DNA from: Pseudomonas fluorescens
GTDB lineage: Bacteria; Pseudomonadota; Gammaproteobacteria; Pseudomonadales; Pseudomonadaceae
Assembly (NCBI RefSeq): GCF_004683905.1
Contig: NZ_CP038438.1
Span: 248,001 to 312,000 of the forward strand
Reading direction: 5' to 3'
DNA: 64,000 nt
Shown here: in pieces, positions 8,655-16,206 of the stretch
Layout: each line of letters starts with the position of its first letter
How positions within the stretch are numbered: position 1 is the stretch's first letter
Program-made: the position numbers and the translations under genes
Notes under the pieces: generated by a model
Seen by the model: the letters and a program-made list of their open reading frames with translations, nothing else
Database searches by the model: none
Told to the model about the DNA's origin: nothing

Positions 8655-9470
8655 ATGGGCAATGTCCAGACCGCCGCCAGCGCACAGGAATTGCTGTGGC
8701 GTCAGACGCCGAGTGGCGAATTGGTCGATCTCGGCCGGCCGCATCGTGTGCCGCTGGGGCAGTTGCGTTTGCAGCGTGCGCCCAAGGGCATTCTGAGTCG
8801 CCGTGAAACCATTCTGCTCGGCGTGCTGGCGCTGCTGGTGCACGGTGCGGTGATCTACTGGATCAACCAGCATCCGACGCCGGCGTTGCCGATCGTGCCG
8901 CCGGAAATTCCGCCGATGACCATCGAGTTTTCGCGGCCGGCGCCACCCGCGCCACCAGTGGTCGAACCGCCGCCACCGGCACCGGTCGTTGAGCCACCGC
9001 CGCCGGTTGAAGACGAGTTGGCGGTGAAGCCTCCGCCACCCAAACCGATTCCCAAACCCAAGCCGAAACCGGTGGCCAAACCGGTGCCGAAACCGACACC
9101 CAAAGCGGTCGAGCAGCCTCCGGCGCCGCCACAACCGGCTGCTCCGGTCGCGGCCCCGGCTCCGCCCGCGCCACCGGCTCCCGCGCCAGTGACACCGGCC
9201 TCGGCCAACGCGGCGTACCTGAAGAACCCGGCGCCGGAATATCCGTCGTTGGCCCAGCGTCGCGGCTGGGAAGGCACGGTGTTGTTAAGGGTGCACGTGT
9301 TGGCCAATGGCAAGCCGGGTGAAATTCAGATTCAGAAAAGCAGTGGTCGGCAACAGCTCGACGATGCGGCACTCAATGCCGTCAAACAGTGGAGCTTCGT
9401 GCCGGCCAAGCAGGGTGATGTCGCCCAGGACGGCTGGGTCAGCGTGCCCATCGATTTCAAGATTCATTAA
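8655..9470 (+). CDS. tonB: TonB energy-transducing protein
   Basis: A 271-residue TonB. The start at 8655 has AGGGAG about 8 bases upstream; an upstream in-frame ATG (8601) falls inside the palindrome region. After a 50-residue cytoplasmic N-terminus, longer than in E. coli, comes one membrane segment (about 52-70) with a His at residue 63. A long Pro/Lys-rich periplasmic spacer follows (repeated PKPKP, PPAPP), then the C-terminal TonB domain (YLKNPAPEYPSLAQRRGWEG, and QWSFVPAKQG). It couples the ExbBD proton channel to outer-membrane receptors. As the only tonB-exbB-exbD set here, beside a sulfate-ester receptor, it may serve the local sulfur receptors. Confidence 0.93.
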   Translation: MGNVQTAASAQELLWRQTPSGELVDLGRPHRVPLGQLRLQRAPKGILSRRETILLGVLALLVHGAVIYWINQHPTPALPIVPPEIPPMTIEFSRPAPPAPPVVEPPPPAPVVEPPPPVEDELAVKPPPPKPIPKPKPKPVAKPVPKPTPKAVEQPPAPPQPAAPVAAPAPPAPPAPAPVTPASANAAYLKNPAPEYPSLAQRRGWEGTVLLRVHVLANGKPGEIQIQKSSGRQQLDDAALNAVKQWSFVPAKQGDVAQDGWVSVPIDFKIH

Positions 9471-9514
9471 ACCGAAACCTATTCGCGCTAAATGTTTACA
9501 CGAGGGAATACATC

Positions 9515-10240
9515 ATGACGTTACTGGCCTCTCCACTGGAATCCATCGAAAGCGCGGTGATCTGGCTGCTGGTGGTTTTTTCCGTTGCCACCTGGGGACT
9601 GGCGCTGCTCAAGGCTGTGCAGTTCGGTCGTCTGAAGGCGCAGGATCGCAAGTTTCATAAACGTTTCTGGGCGGCGTCGAGTCTGGATTCCGCCGCTGAG
9701 TTGAGCGAAACCCAGCCTGGTGCTGCGGCACGAGTCGCTCAGGCCGGTTACGCGGCGATTCAGGTGGGTGAGGCGCCGCAGGCCAATGACCTGAGCCAGG
9801 CGATCAACCATCAGGATCGATTGGAGCGTGCCCTGCGTCAGCAGATCGTCCGTGAACGCCGTTCGCTGGAAACCGGTCTGGCAGTGGTCGCAAGTATTGG
9901 CAGCACCTCGCCGTTCATTGGTCTGTTCGGCACGGTGTGGGGAATCATGGAGGCTTTGAAAGGCATCAGCGCGGCAGGCTCGGCGAGCCTGGAAACGGTC
10001 GCCGGTCCAATCGGTGCGGCACTGGTCGCCACCGGTGTGGGGATCGCCGTCGCGGTACCGGCGGTGCTGGTTTACAACTACTTTTTGCGGCGTCTGAAAC
10101 TGACGGCGGCGGACCTGGATGACTTCGCCCACGACTTCTACAGCCTGGCGCAGAAGAGTTCGTTTCGCGTGCTGATCCACCCGACTGCAAACAAGGTAGC
10201 GGCACCGGGCAATGCAACAAAAGTGAAGGAGGCGTCCTGA
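9515..10240 (+). CDS. exbB: ExbB proton-channel subunit
   Basis: A 241-residue MotA/TolQ/ExbB-family protein with three predicted membrane segments (about residues 13-34, 121-146 and 163-190). The diagnostic region SIGSTSPFIGLFGTVWGIM is followed by GPIGAALVATGVGIAVAVPAVLVYN. With ExbD it forms the inner-membrane proton channel that energises TonB. It begins 44 bases after tonB and ends one base before exbD, so the three form one operon. Confidence 0.93.
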   Translation: MTLLASPLESIESAVIWLLVVFSVATWGLALLKAVQFGRLKAQDRKFHKRFWAASSLDSAAELSETQPGAAARVAQAGYAAIQVGEAPQANDLSQAINHQDRLERALRQQIVRERRSLETGLAVVASIGSTSPFIGLFGTVWGIMEALKGISAAGSASLETVAGPIGAALVATGVGIAVAVPAVLVYNYFLRRLKLTAADLDDFAHDFYSLAQKSSFRVLIHPTANKVAAPGNATKVKEAS

Positions 10241-10241
10241 T

Positions 10242-10643
10242 ATGGCCTTCTCCACGCAAGACAGCGACGAGGTGCTGAGCGAGATCAACGTGACGCCGCT
10301 GGTGGACGTGATGCTGGTGCTGCTGGTGGTGTTTATCGTCACCGCGCCGCTGCTGACCAACGCAATCCCGATCAACCTGCCGAAGACCGAAGCGGTAGCA
10401 CCGGTCGAGCAGAAAGATCCGCTGGTGGTGAGCATCGACGGCGCCGGCAAACTGTTTATCAACAAGGATGAAATCCAGCCGGACTTGCTGGAATTCAACC
10501 TCAAGTCGGCCAAGGCCAAGGACCCGGAAGTGCGCGTGCAATTGCAGGCCGACGACGGGGTGAACTACGGCGAAGTGGCGCGGGCCATGGCTTCGATCGA
10601 GCGGGCAGGGATTACCAAATTGTCGGTGATCACCGCGCGGTAA
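10242..10643 (+). CDS. exbD: ExbD proton-channel subunit
   Basis: A 133-residue ExbD/TolR-family protein with one membrane segment (about residues 22-43). Asp22 in TPLVDVMLVLLVVFIV is the conserved proton-carrying residue. A short periplasmic domain (VQLQADDGVNYGEVARAM) follows. The ribosome-binding site AAGGAGG lies at the end of exbB and suggests coupled translation. An intrinsic terminator ends the tonB-exbB-exbD operon just downstream. Confidence 0.93.
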   Translation: MAFSTQDSDEVLSEINVTPLVDVMLVLLVVFIVTAPLLTNAIPINLPKTEAVAPVEQKDPLVVSIDGAGKLFINKDEIQPDLLEFNLKSAKAKDPEVRVQLQADDGVNYGEVARAMASIERAGITKLSVITAR

Positions 10644-10661
10644 CAGGATTTACGTTTTTCC

Positions 10662-10698
10662 GGGGCCGTCTCCTTGGCAGGGTGCGGCCCTTTTTTTA
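10662..10698 (+). terminator. Rho-independent terminator after exbD
   Basis: GGGCCG (10663-10668) pairs with CGGCCC (10685-10690) across a 16-base loop and is followed by TTTTTTT. It lies 19 bases after the exbD stop. Confidence 0.85.
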
Positions 10699-10729
10699 TC
10701 CCGCAAAACAAGCCACCCACCGACCTATT

Positions 10730-10819
10730 GTGGGAGCGGGCTTGCTCGCGAATGCGGTGGCTCAGCCAACATCTATGTCGATGCAGCTGATGCTTTCGCG
10801 AGCAAGCCCGCTCCCACAG
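10730..10819. repeat. REP-type palindrome pair
   Basis: GTGGGAGCGGGCTTGCTCGC (from 10730) and its complement (ending near 10819) flank about 40 bases. It separates the exbD terminator from the promoter of the hydrolase gene. Confidence 0.9.
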
Positions 10820-10857
10820 GTGTATCTCTAATATTCTTTTCGGATCTTAATAAATAG

Positions 10858-10897
10858 CTTCTTATTCCTTAACGAATATAAATCCCGTCCCTATACT
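10858..10897 (+). promoter_or_regulatory. sigma-70-type promoter with TTATTCC element
   Basis: TTAACG at 10869-10874 and TATACT at 10892-10897 are separated by exactly 17 bases and lie 36 bases before the hydrolase ATG. The sequence CTTCTTATTCCTT overlaps the -35 region. It recurs at 13,951 and a related GTTATTCC occurs upstream of the cystine operon. It resembles what is known of CysB half-sites, but regulator identity is inference. Confidence 0.55.
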
Positions 10898-10932
10898 CGA
10901 TCAGGAACAGACACGACGCAGGAGAGCTCCCC

Positions 10933-11514
10933 ATGCGCAACGAATCAATCCGCTACCTGATTGTGCCGGGCTGGCAAGGATCGCCAGAAGATCATTGGCA
11001 AACCCACTGGCAGCACAGCCTGCCCAACAGCGCACGCGTGGAGCAGGCCGACTGGCTGACCCCGCGCCGTGAAGACTGGGTTGCGGCGCTGGCCGAAGCG
11101 ATTGCCGCCGACAGCACACCGGTGATCCTGATTGCTCACAGTCTGGGTTGCGTCACCGTTGCGCATTGGGCTGCCACCGCGCCCGTGCAATACCTGCGTC
11201 AGGTGCGCGGCGCGTTGCTGGTCGCACCTGCCGATGTCGAGCGTCCGGCCTGCGCGCCTGCGTTGCGCAATTTCGCGCCGATCCCGACCGATCTGTTGCC
11301 GTTCCCCAGCCAGGTGGTCAGTTCCGACAACGACGCCGCCGTCAGCGCCCCGCGTGCCCTGGAGCTGGCGCGCAACTGGGGCGCCGAGGCGGGAATTCTT
11401 GCCGGGGCCGGGCACATCAACGTCAAGTCCGGGCATCAGCGTTGGGAGCAGGGTTTCGCTTATCTGTATCGCCTGCAGAACCGTATGGAACACCACGCCC
11501 GGCGTCGCGCTTGA
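10933..11514 (+). CDS. RBBP9/YdeN-type alpha/beta hydrolase
   Basis: A 193-residue serine hydrolase of the RBBP9/YdeN family. It starts with YLIVPGWQGSPEDHWQ and carries the nucleophile elbow AHSLGC (Ser near residue 69). The Asp region is SSDNDAAV and the catalytic His lies in GAGHIN. The substrate is unknown for most of the family. AGGAGAG precedes the ATG. The sigma-54 activator-like gene follows after 56 bases and probably shares the transcript. I recall similar hydrolase-regulator pairs near sulfur-starvation genes in other pseudomonads; that is recollection, not sequence evidence. Confidence 0.85.
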   Translation: MRNESIRYLIVPGWQGSPEDHWQTHWQHSLPNSARVEQADWLTPRREDWVAALAEAIAADSTPVILIAHSLGCVTVAHWAATAPVQYLRQVRGALLVAPADVERPACAPALRNFAPIPTDLLPFPSQVVSSDNDAAVSAPRALELARNWGAEAGILAGAGHINVKSGHQRWEQGFAYLYRLQNRMEHHARRRA

Positions 11515-11570
11515 ACCTTTTTCTTTTCTGAACGCCCCCGTCTGCCGGCGGTTCTGGGCGGGAGTCTGCC

Positions 11571-12503
11571 ATGAGTTTCGAAACGTTCGGTCAGCCGTTG
11601 CTGACCTTTCCCGATGCGGAAAAAAGTCCCCTGAGCATTCGCGCCAAGGCGCTGGTGTTCGTCGATCCCCGTTCCCGCAAGTTGCGTGAGGAGCTGGAGC
11701 ACCTGGCGCCGCGTGCCATCTCGGTATTGATCCGTGGCGAGACCGGTACCGGTAAAGAGTTGCTCGCCCGTCACATTCACCGAGCCAGTGATCGCAGCGG
11801 TCTGTTCGTCTCGGTCAACTGCGGTGCGATCAGCCCGACCTACGCCGATGCCGAGCTATTCGGCTATGCCGCCGGCAGCTATACAGGTTCGGCGAGCAGT
11901 CGGGCCGGCTGGTTCGGTTCGGCCAATGGCGGCACCTTGTATCTGGACGAAATCGGCGATCTGCCGTTGCCGATCCAGATCAAACTGCTCGCCGCCCTGG
12001 AAAACCACGAAGTCACCCGCGTCGGCGCGCATCAGCCAAGCCCGGTGGATGTGCGGTTGGTCGCAGCCACCAGCATCGATCTGGCACAAGCGGTGGACGC
12101 CGGAAAATTCCACGAACGGCTCTACCACTACCTCAGCGAAGGTCAGCTGGAATTGCCGGCGCTGCGCGAGCGGATTGGCGACATCCTGTCGCTGGCGGAG
12201 TATTTCCTCGGCATCTACAGCCAGCGCCTGGATCTGCCGGTGCCATTGATCAGCGAAGCGGCGCAGCACCTGCTGGAGCGACACAGCTGGCCGGGCAATA
12301 CCCGCGAGCTGGAAAACGTCATTCACTTTGCGCTGCTGGTCAGCACCGGCGATGAAATCCTGCCAGAGCACCTGAACCTGCCCGAAGTGTCTGGGCCGCA
12401 GCTTCAGATCGAACGACTGGTGGCACAAATCAACATCGGCGGTAGCGTCGACGAACGTAAGGCTTTGAAAGATCTGCTGATTGGTTTGAGCCAGCAGTTG
12501 TAG
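11571..12503 (+). CDS. truncated sigma-54 AAA+ activator without DNA-binding domain
   Basis: This 310-residue protein is almost entirely an AAA+ domain of sigma-54 enhancer-binding proteins. It has Walker A GETGTGKE (56-63), Walker B GGTLYLDEIGD (120-130) and the WPGNTRELENVI sensor II region. The loop that contacts sigma-54, normally GAFTGA, reads GSYTGS here (102-107). No receiver or GAF domain precedes it, and the C-terminus ends without a Fis-type helix-turn-helix. It could be a SfnR-like activator that acts from solution or through a partner, or a degenerate regulator. The ATPase residues look intact. It probably forms a transcript with the upstream hydrolase. Confidence 0.82.
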   Translation: MSFETFGQPLLTFPDAEKSPLSIRAKALVFVDPRSRKLREELEHLAPRAISVLIRGETGTGKELLARHIHRASDRSGLFVSVNCGAISPTYADAELFGYAAGSYTGSASSRAGWFGSANGGTLYLDEIGDLPLPIQIKLLAALENHEVTRVGAHQPSPVDVRLVAATSIDLAQAVDAGKFHERLYHYLSEGQLELPALRERIGDILSLAEYFLGIYSQRLDLPVPLISEAAQHLLERHSWPGNTRELENVIHFALLVSTGDEILPEHLNLPEVSGPQLQIERLVAQINIGGSVDERKALKDLLIGLSQQL

Positions 12504-12670
12504 CCGTTTGCTTCTGTATGAACGAAATGGAATATCAAAGTGAATAAACGTTATTGTGCGGGAATAAAAAATCCCGGTATTGTCCGCTTCACGCCAGAGA
12601 TAGCACTTCACTGGCACTCGTATTAATAGCCGTCGCCATTCGCGACCGTGATTCTCGATAAGGACACTGC

Positions 12671-13468
12671 ATGAAAAAGGTTCTGTTGTTTACCGCATTG
12701 GCGGCTGCTCTGACTGCTTCCCTGGCCCAGGCTGGCGAGAAACTGGTGGTGGCGGCGACTCCGGTGCCGCACGCGGAAATTCTCGAGCTGATCAAACCGA
12801 CCCTGGCCAAAGAAGGCGTGGATCTGGAAATCAAAGTTTTCACCGACTACGTGCAGCCAAACGTGCAGGTAGGCGAGAAGCGTCTGGATGCCAACTACTT
12901 CCAGACCAAGCCTTACCTGGACAGCTTCAACGCCGGCAAATACAAGGACGACAAGTCCAAGTACCTGGTGACCGTGCAAGGCGTGCACGTTGAACCGTTC
13001 GGTGGCTACTCGAGCAAGTACAAGAAACTGGCTGATCTGCCAGACGGCGCGACCATCGCCATCCCGAACGAAGGCAGCAACAGCGGCCGTGCGCTGATCC
13101 TGCTGCAGAAGGCGGGTCTGATCGAGCTGAAAGATCCGAAAAACGCTCTGGCGACCCCTAAGGACATCGCCAAGAACCCGCACAACTTCAAGTTCAAGGA
13201 ACTGGAGTCGGCCCTGCTGCCACGCGTGCTGAAGGAAGTTGATCTGGACATGATCAACACCAACTACGCGCTGGAAGCCAAGCTGAACCCGACCAAGGAT
13301 GCGCTGGTGATCGAAGGCGCTGATTCGCCTTACGTGAACTTCCTGGTAGCCCGTGAGGACAACAAGAACAGCGACGCCATCAAGAAACTCGCCGCTGCCC
13401 TGACCAGCCCGGAAGTCAAAGCGTTCATCGAGAAGAAGTACAATGGCGCGGTATTGCCGGCGTTCTGA
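12671..13468 (+). CDS. solitary MetQ/NlpA-family substrate-binding protein
   Basis: A 265-residue NlpA/MetQ-family binding protein (VVAATPVPHAEILE, FTDYVQPN, LDANYFQTKPYLD, NEGSNSGRALILLQ). A signal peptide ends at SLAQA, and no lipobox cysteine is present, so the mature protein appears to be soluble in the periplasm. No permease or ATPase is adjacent; it may feed the MetNI-type proteins at 24,890-26,645 or a transporter outside the window. The family binds methionine and related compounds. The ligand here is unknown and a sulfur compound is only likely. Mature cysteine count is zero and there is one methionine. Confidence 0.85.
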   Translation: MKKVLLFTALAAALTASLAQAGEKLVVAATPVPHAEILELIKPTLAKEGVDLEIKVFTDYVQPNVQVGEKRLDANYFQTKPYLDSFNAGKYKDDKSKYLVTVQGVHVEPFGGYSSKYKKLADLPDGATIAIPNEGSNSGRALILLQKAGLIELKDPKNALATPKDIAKNPHNFKFKELESALLPRVLKEVDLDMINTNYALEAKLNPTKDALVIEGADSPYVNFLVAREDNKNSDAIKKLAAALTSPEVKAFIEKKYNGAVLPAF

Positions 13469-13499
13469 TCCGACGCTTGAACCACCCCTTCAAGGTATG

Positions 13500-13536
13500 A
13501 AAACGCCGATGGCCAGTGATGGTCATCGGCGTTTTT
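13500..13536 (+). terminator. Rho-independent terminator after metQ-like gene
   Basis: A long stem, AAACGCCGATGG with CATCGGCGTTTTT, lies 32 bases after the stop codon and is followed by a T run. Confidence 0.88.
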
Positions 13537-13553
13537 GTGCGTGCGTTGAAAAG

Positions 13554-13730
13554 CCCCTCACCCTAGCCCTCTCCCAAAGGGAGAGGGGACTGATTGGGGG
13601 ATGCTGTAGAAGTACACCGACGTGAAAGTTTTCTGCCGAATCCATAATCGACTCGATCTTTCAGGTCGATGTTAATCGCCCGACACTGCGGTCGGCCCCC
13701 TCTCCCTCGGGGAGAGGGCTGGGGTGAGGG
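13554..13730 (-). repeat. about 180-bp intergenic repeat, family B copy 1
   Basis: It is bounded by CCCCTCACCCTAGCCCTCTC and its near-complement ending GGGGTGAGGG. The inner part carries CCATAATCGACTCGATC and TCAGGTCGATGTTAAT. It matches the copies at 17,120, 37,702, 46,593 and 50,582, but lies in the opposite orientation to them. Confidence 0.85.
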
Positions 13731-13747
13731 TGCTGTTGATCCTGACC

Positions 13748-13840
13748 TCAGGTTACCTGAGCCTTCAACGCCCGGCGCAACGCCACGAGCAATTTCACGA
13801 TGTCCTGCGGATCCAGTCGCTGCGGCACTTTTACGTCCAT
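13748..13840 (-). CDS. candidate small protein of 30 residues
   Basis: A short ORF starts with MDVKVPQRLDPQD and ends with ALKAQVT. AAGGAAG sits 5 bases upstream of its ATG, a near-ideal ribosome-binding site. The composition (LLVALRRALKA) suggests one amphipathic helix. A possible upstream ORF starting MKALQGRTAFGQTPP, also preceded by AAGGA, overlaps its start in another frame and could be a regulatory peptide. The gene is divergent from the amino-acid ABC operon. Nothing links it to a known family that I recognise. Apart from the initiator it has no Met or Cys. Confidence 0.4.
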   Translation of the reverse strand: MDVKVPQRLDPQDIVKLLVALRRALKAQVT

Positions 13841-14121
13841 GTTGTCTTCCTTGTAATGGTTTGGCCGGGGGAGTCTGGCCAAAAGCTGTTCGTCCTTGGA
13901 GGGCTTTCATGCAAAAAAGATCCTTCCTACAGCGCAAGGGAAAATAGCCTTCTTATTCCTTCCCGGCAAACCCACAGGATAGTTTTTTGCGTGATATCAA
14001 TATGCTTTAACGGTATTTAAATTCTTTTTTTTATACCTATAAAGTCAGCGCCTGCCGGACAGTTACCCGCTGTCCATGGACTGCATGACCGCCGCTTACC
14101 GAGCGACGTCCAGGATGCTTC
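13841..14121. other. divergent intergenic region
   Basis: It holds an inverted repeat, TTTGGCC (13860-13866) with GGCCAAA (13877-13883), and an AT-rich stretch from 13,940 to 14,045. That stretch contains CTTCTTATTCCTT, also present before the hydrolase gene, and is probably the promoter region for the ABC operon on the plus strand and for the small ORF on the minus strand. I could not assign -35/-10 boxes. Confidence 0.4.
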
Positions 14122-14787
14122 ATGACTTTCGATTACGCATTTATCCTCAGTACCCTGCCGGCCTTTCTCAAGGCTGTGGGCGTGACGCTGCAAGTCGGGT
14201 TCATCGCCATCGGCACGTCGCTGCTGGTGGCGCTGCTCAATGCAACGATCCTGGTGTTCCGCACACCGTACCTGCAAAAACTGGTGGGCCTTTATGTGGA
14301 ACTGGCGCGCAACACGCCGCTGCTGATTCAACTGTTCTTTGTCTACTTCGCCTTGCCGGCGCTGGGAATCAAGGTTTCCGGATTCACCGCGGCGATTATC
14401 ACCATGACTTTTCTCGGCGGCGCCTACCTCACCGAAGTGCTGCGCGCCGGGGTCGATGCGGTACCGCAGGCGCAATTGGAATCGGGCCGCTCCATTGGTC
14501 TGTCCCACGGCCAGTTGCTGCGCTACGTAATCCTGCCGCAAGCGGGGATTCTCAGCTTGCCGTCGCTGTTCGCCAATTTCATTTTCCTGCTCAAGGAAAC
14601 CACCGTGGTCTCGGCGGTGGCCGTGCCGGAAATCCTCTACACCACCAAGAGCTACATCGCGCTCTACTACAAGACCTACGAAATGCTCGCCGTGCTGACG
14701 CTGATCTGCGTGCTGTTGTTCTTACCGCTGTCGCTTTTGCTCAGTCGTCTGGAAAGGAGGCTTCAGCATGGCCAGTTCGGGTCTTGA
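14122..14787 (+). CDS. polar amino-acid ABC transporter permease 1
   Basis: A 221-residue HisM/GlnP-family inner-membrane permease. The region VELARNTPLLIQLFFVYFALP and the ATPase-coupling loop ESGRSIGLSHGQLLRYVILPQA are typical. It is the first gene of a four-gene operon whose members overlap: its end overlaps the next start by 20 bases. The substrate cannot be read from the sequence. Cystine or another sulfur amino acid is plausible from context, but a general polar amino acid is equally possible. Confidence 0.9.
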   Translation: MTFDYAFILSTLPAFLKAVGVTLQVGFIAIGTSLLVALLNATILVFRTPYLQKLVGLYVELARNTPLLIQLFFVYFALPALGIKVSGFTAAIITMTFLGGAYLTEVLRAGVDAVPQAQLESGRSIGLSHGQLLRYVILPQAGILSLPSLFANFIFLLKETTVVSAVAVPEILYTTKSYIALYYKTYEMLAVLTLICVLLFLPLSLLLSRLERRLQHGQFGS

Positions 14788-15427
14788 ACTGCTCTGGGTG
14801 TCGTTGCCGCAACTGGCAAAAGGCGCCGGGCAAACCCTGTCGATCTCGTTTCTGAGCATCGCCATCAGCACCGTTGGCGGGGTGCTCTACGGCGTACTGC
14901 GCACGCTCAACGTGGCGTGGCTGAACGCGATCCTGCGAGTCTATCTGGAGTTGTTCCGGGCCATCCCGGTGCTGGTCTGGTTGTACCTGCTGTTTTTCGG
15001 CTTGCCGATTTTTTTCGGCCTGAGCCTGCCCAGTTTCTGGTGCGCGGTGCTGGTGCTGTCGCTGTGGGGCGCCAGCGAGGTCGGCGAAGTGGCACGCGGT
15101 GCATTGCATTCATTACCGCGCGGGCAGCGTGAGGCGGGGCTGTCGATCGGCCTGAACGCTGCGCAGCTCTACGGCTACGTGCTGCTGCCGCAAGCGCTGA
15201 AACGCATGACGCCGCCGACCATTAACGTCTACACGCGAATCATCAAGACCAGCTCGCTGGCGGTGCTGATTGGCGTGGTCGATTTGATCAAGGTCGGCCA
15301 GCAGATCATCGAGCGCACCTACGAATCGGTGCTGATCTACGGCGCGCTGTTTCTGTTTTTCTTTTTCATCTGCTACCCGCTGTCGGCCGCCTCGCGCGTG
15401 CTGGAGCGGCGCTGGACGCAAGCATGA
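14768..15427 (+). CDS. polar amino-acid ABC transporter permease 2
   Basis: A 219-residue partner permease with the same architecture (VYLELFRAIPVLVWLYLLFF; coupling loop EAGLSIGLNAAQLYGYVLLPQA). Its ribosome-binding site AAAGGAGG lies inside the end of permease 1. Its stop shares ATGA with the ATPase start, so the operon is translationally coupled. The two permeases probably form the heterodimeric membrane channel. Confidence 0.9.
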   Translation: MASSGLELLWVSLPQLAKGAGQTLSISFLSIAISTVGGVLYGVLRTLNVAWLNAILRVYLELFRAIPVLVWLYLLFFGLPIFFGLSLPSFWCAVLVLSLWGASEVGEVARGALHSLPRGQREAGLSIGLNAAQLYGYVLLPQALKRMTPPTINVYTRIIKTSSLAVLIGVVDLIKVGQQIIERTYESVLIYGALFLFFFFICYPLSAASRVLERRWTQA

Positions 15428-16206
15428 GCGCATTGATCGAGTTTCAGGGTTTCAACAAATTCTACGGCGAGCAGCAGGTGCTCAAGGGCATCGACCTGCA
15501 AGTGCGCAGCGGCGAAGTGATCGTCATCCTCGGCCCCAGCGGTTGCGGCAAAAGCACGTTGCTGCGCTGCCTCAACGGCCTGGAAAGCGCACACAGCGGC
15601 AGCCTGAAATTTGCCGGACGCGAGCTGCTGGACAAGGTCACCGACTGGCGCGAAGTGCGTCAGCAGATCGGCATGGTGTTCCAGAGTTATCACCTGTTCC
15701 CGCACATGAGCGTGCTCGACAATTTGCTGCTCGGCCCGCTCAAGGTGCAAAAGCGCCAGCGCCGTGAAGCGCAGCAGCAAGCCGAAGCCTTGCTCGAACG
15801 GGTGGGCCTGGCGGACAAGCGCGATGCGTTCCCCCGCCAGCTCTCCGGCGGCCAGCAGCAACGCATCGCCATCGTCCGCTCGTTGTGCATGAACCCGCGG
15901 GTCATGCTCTTCGATGAAGTCACCGCCGCCCTCGATCCGGAGATGGTCAAGGAAGTGCTGCAAGTGATTCAGGGCCTGGCCCGCGAGGGCATGACCCTGC
16001 TGATCGTCACCCACGAAATGGCCTTCGCCCGCGCGGTGGCCGACCGCATCGTGTTCATGGATGCCGGACGCATCCTTGAACAGAACCCGCCCGAGATTTT
16101 CTTTACGAACCCGCAAACCGCACGCGCGCAGCAGTTTCTGGAGAAGTTCTCCTTCGTTGCAACACTGCCTGAAACGAATCCGACAAAGGAACTGGAACCG
16201 CTATGA
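15424..16206 (+). CDS. polar amino-acid ABC transporter ATPase
   Basis: A 260-residue HisP/GlnQ-type ATPase. It carries Walker A GPSGCGKST, the Q-loop in MVFQSYHLFPHM, the ABC signature [15 protein letters not shown], Walker B VMLFDEVTAALDPE and the H-loop VTHEM. A Val replaces the usual Pro in the DEPT motif (DEVT). It overlaps both neighbours by ATGA and powers the permease pair. Confidence 0.92.
   Translation: MSALIEFQGFNKFYGEQQVLKGIDLQVRSGEVIVILGPSGCGKSTLLRCLNGLESAHSGSLKFAGRELLDKVTDWREVRQQIGMVFQSYHLFPHMSVLDNLLLGPLKVQKRQRREAQQQAEALLERVGLADKRDAFPRQLSGGQQQRIAIVRSLCMNPRVMLFDEVTAALDPEMVKEVLQVIQGLAREGMTLLIVTHEMAFARAVADRIVFMDAGRILEQNPPEIFFTNPQTARAQQFLEKFSFVATLPETNPTKELEPL

Noticed and set aside
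8652..9313. Long minus-strand frames opposite tonB, rich in Gly, Arg or Trp
   Set aside because: They mirror the Pro/Lys-rich spacer of TonB and have no ribosome-binding site or recognisable domain.
12559..12578. CGGGA-loop-TCCCG hairpin before the metQ-like gene
   Set aside because: The stem is only 5 bp and no T run follows, so it does not qualify as a terminator.
12611..12626. TGGCAC at about 12,613 as a possible -24 element of a sigma-54 promoter for the metQ-like gene
   Set aside because: The required GC at -12 is missing: ten bases after the GG the sequence is AA (TGGCACTCGTATTAAT). An ordinary promoter or another site is more likely.
13563..13937. Minus-strand 124-residue frame near the small ORF
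   Set aside because: Most of it runs through a family B repeat. Only the beginning, with its own ribosome-binding site, is kept as a possible overlapping upstream peptide.
14076..14855. Plus-strand frame overlapping the first two permease genes
   Set aside because: Arg/His/Gly-rich translation without features; the permeases occupy the other frames with clear domains.
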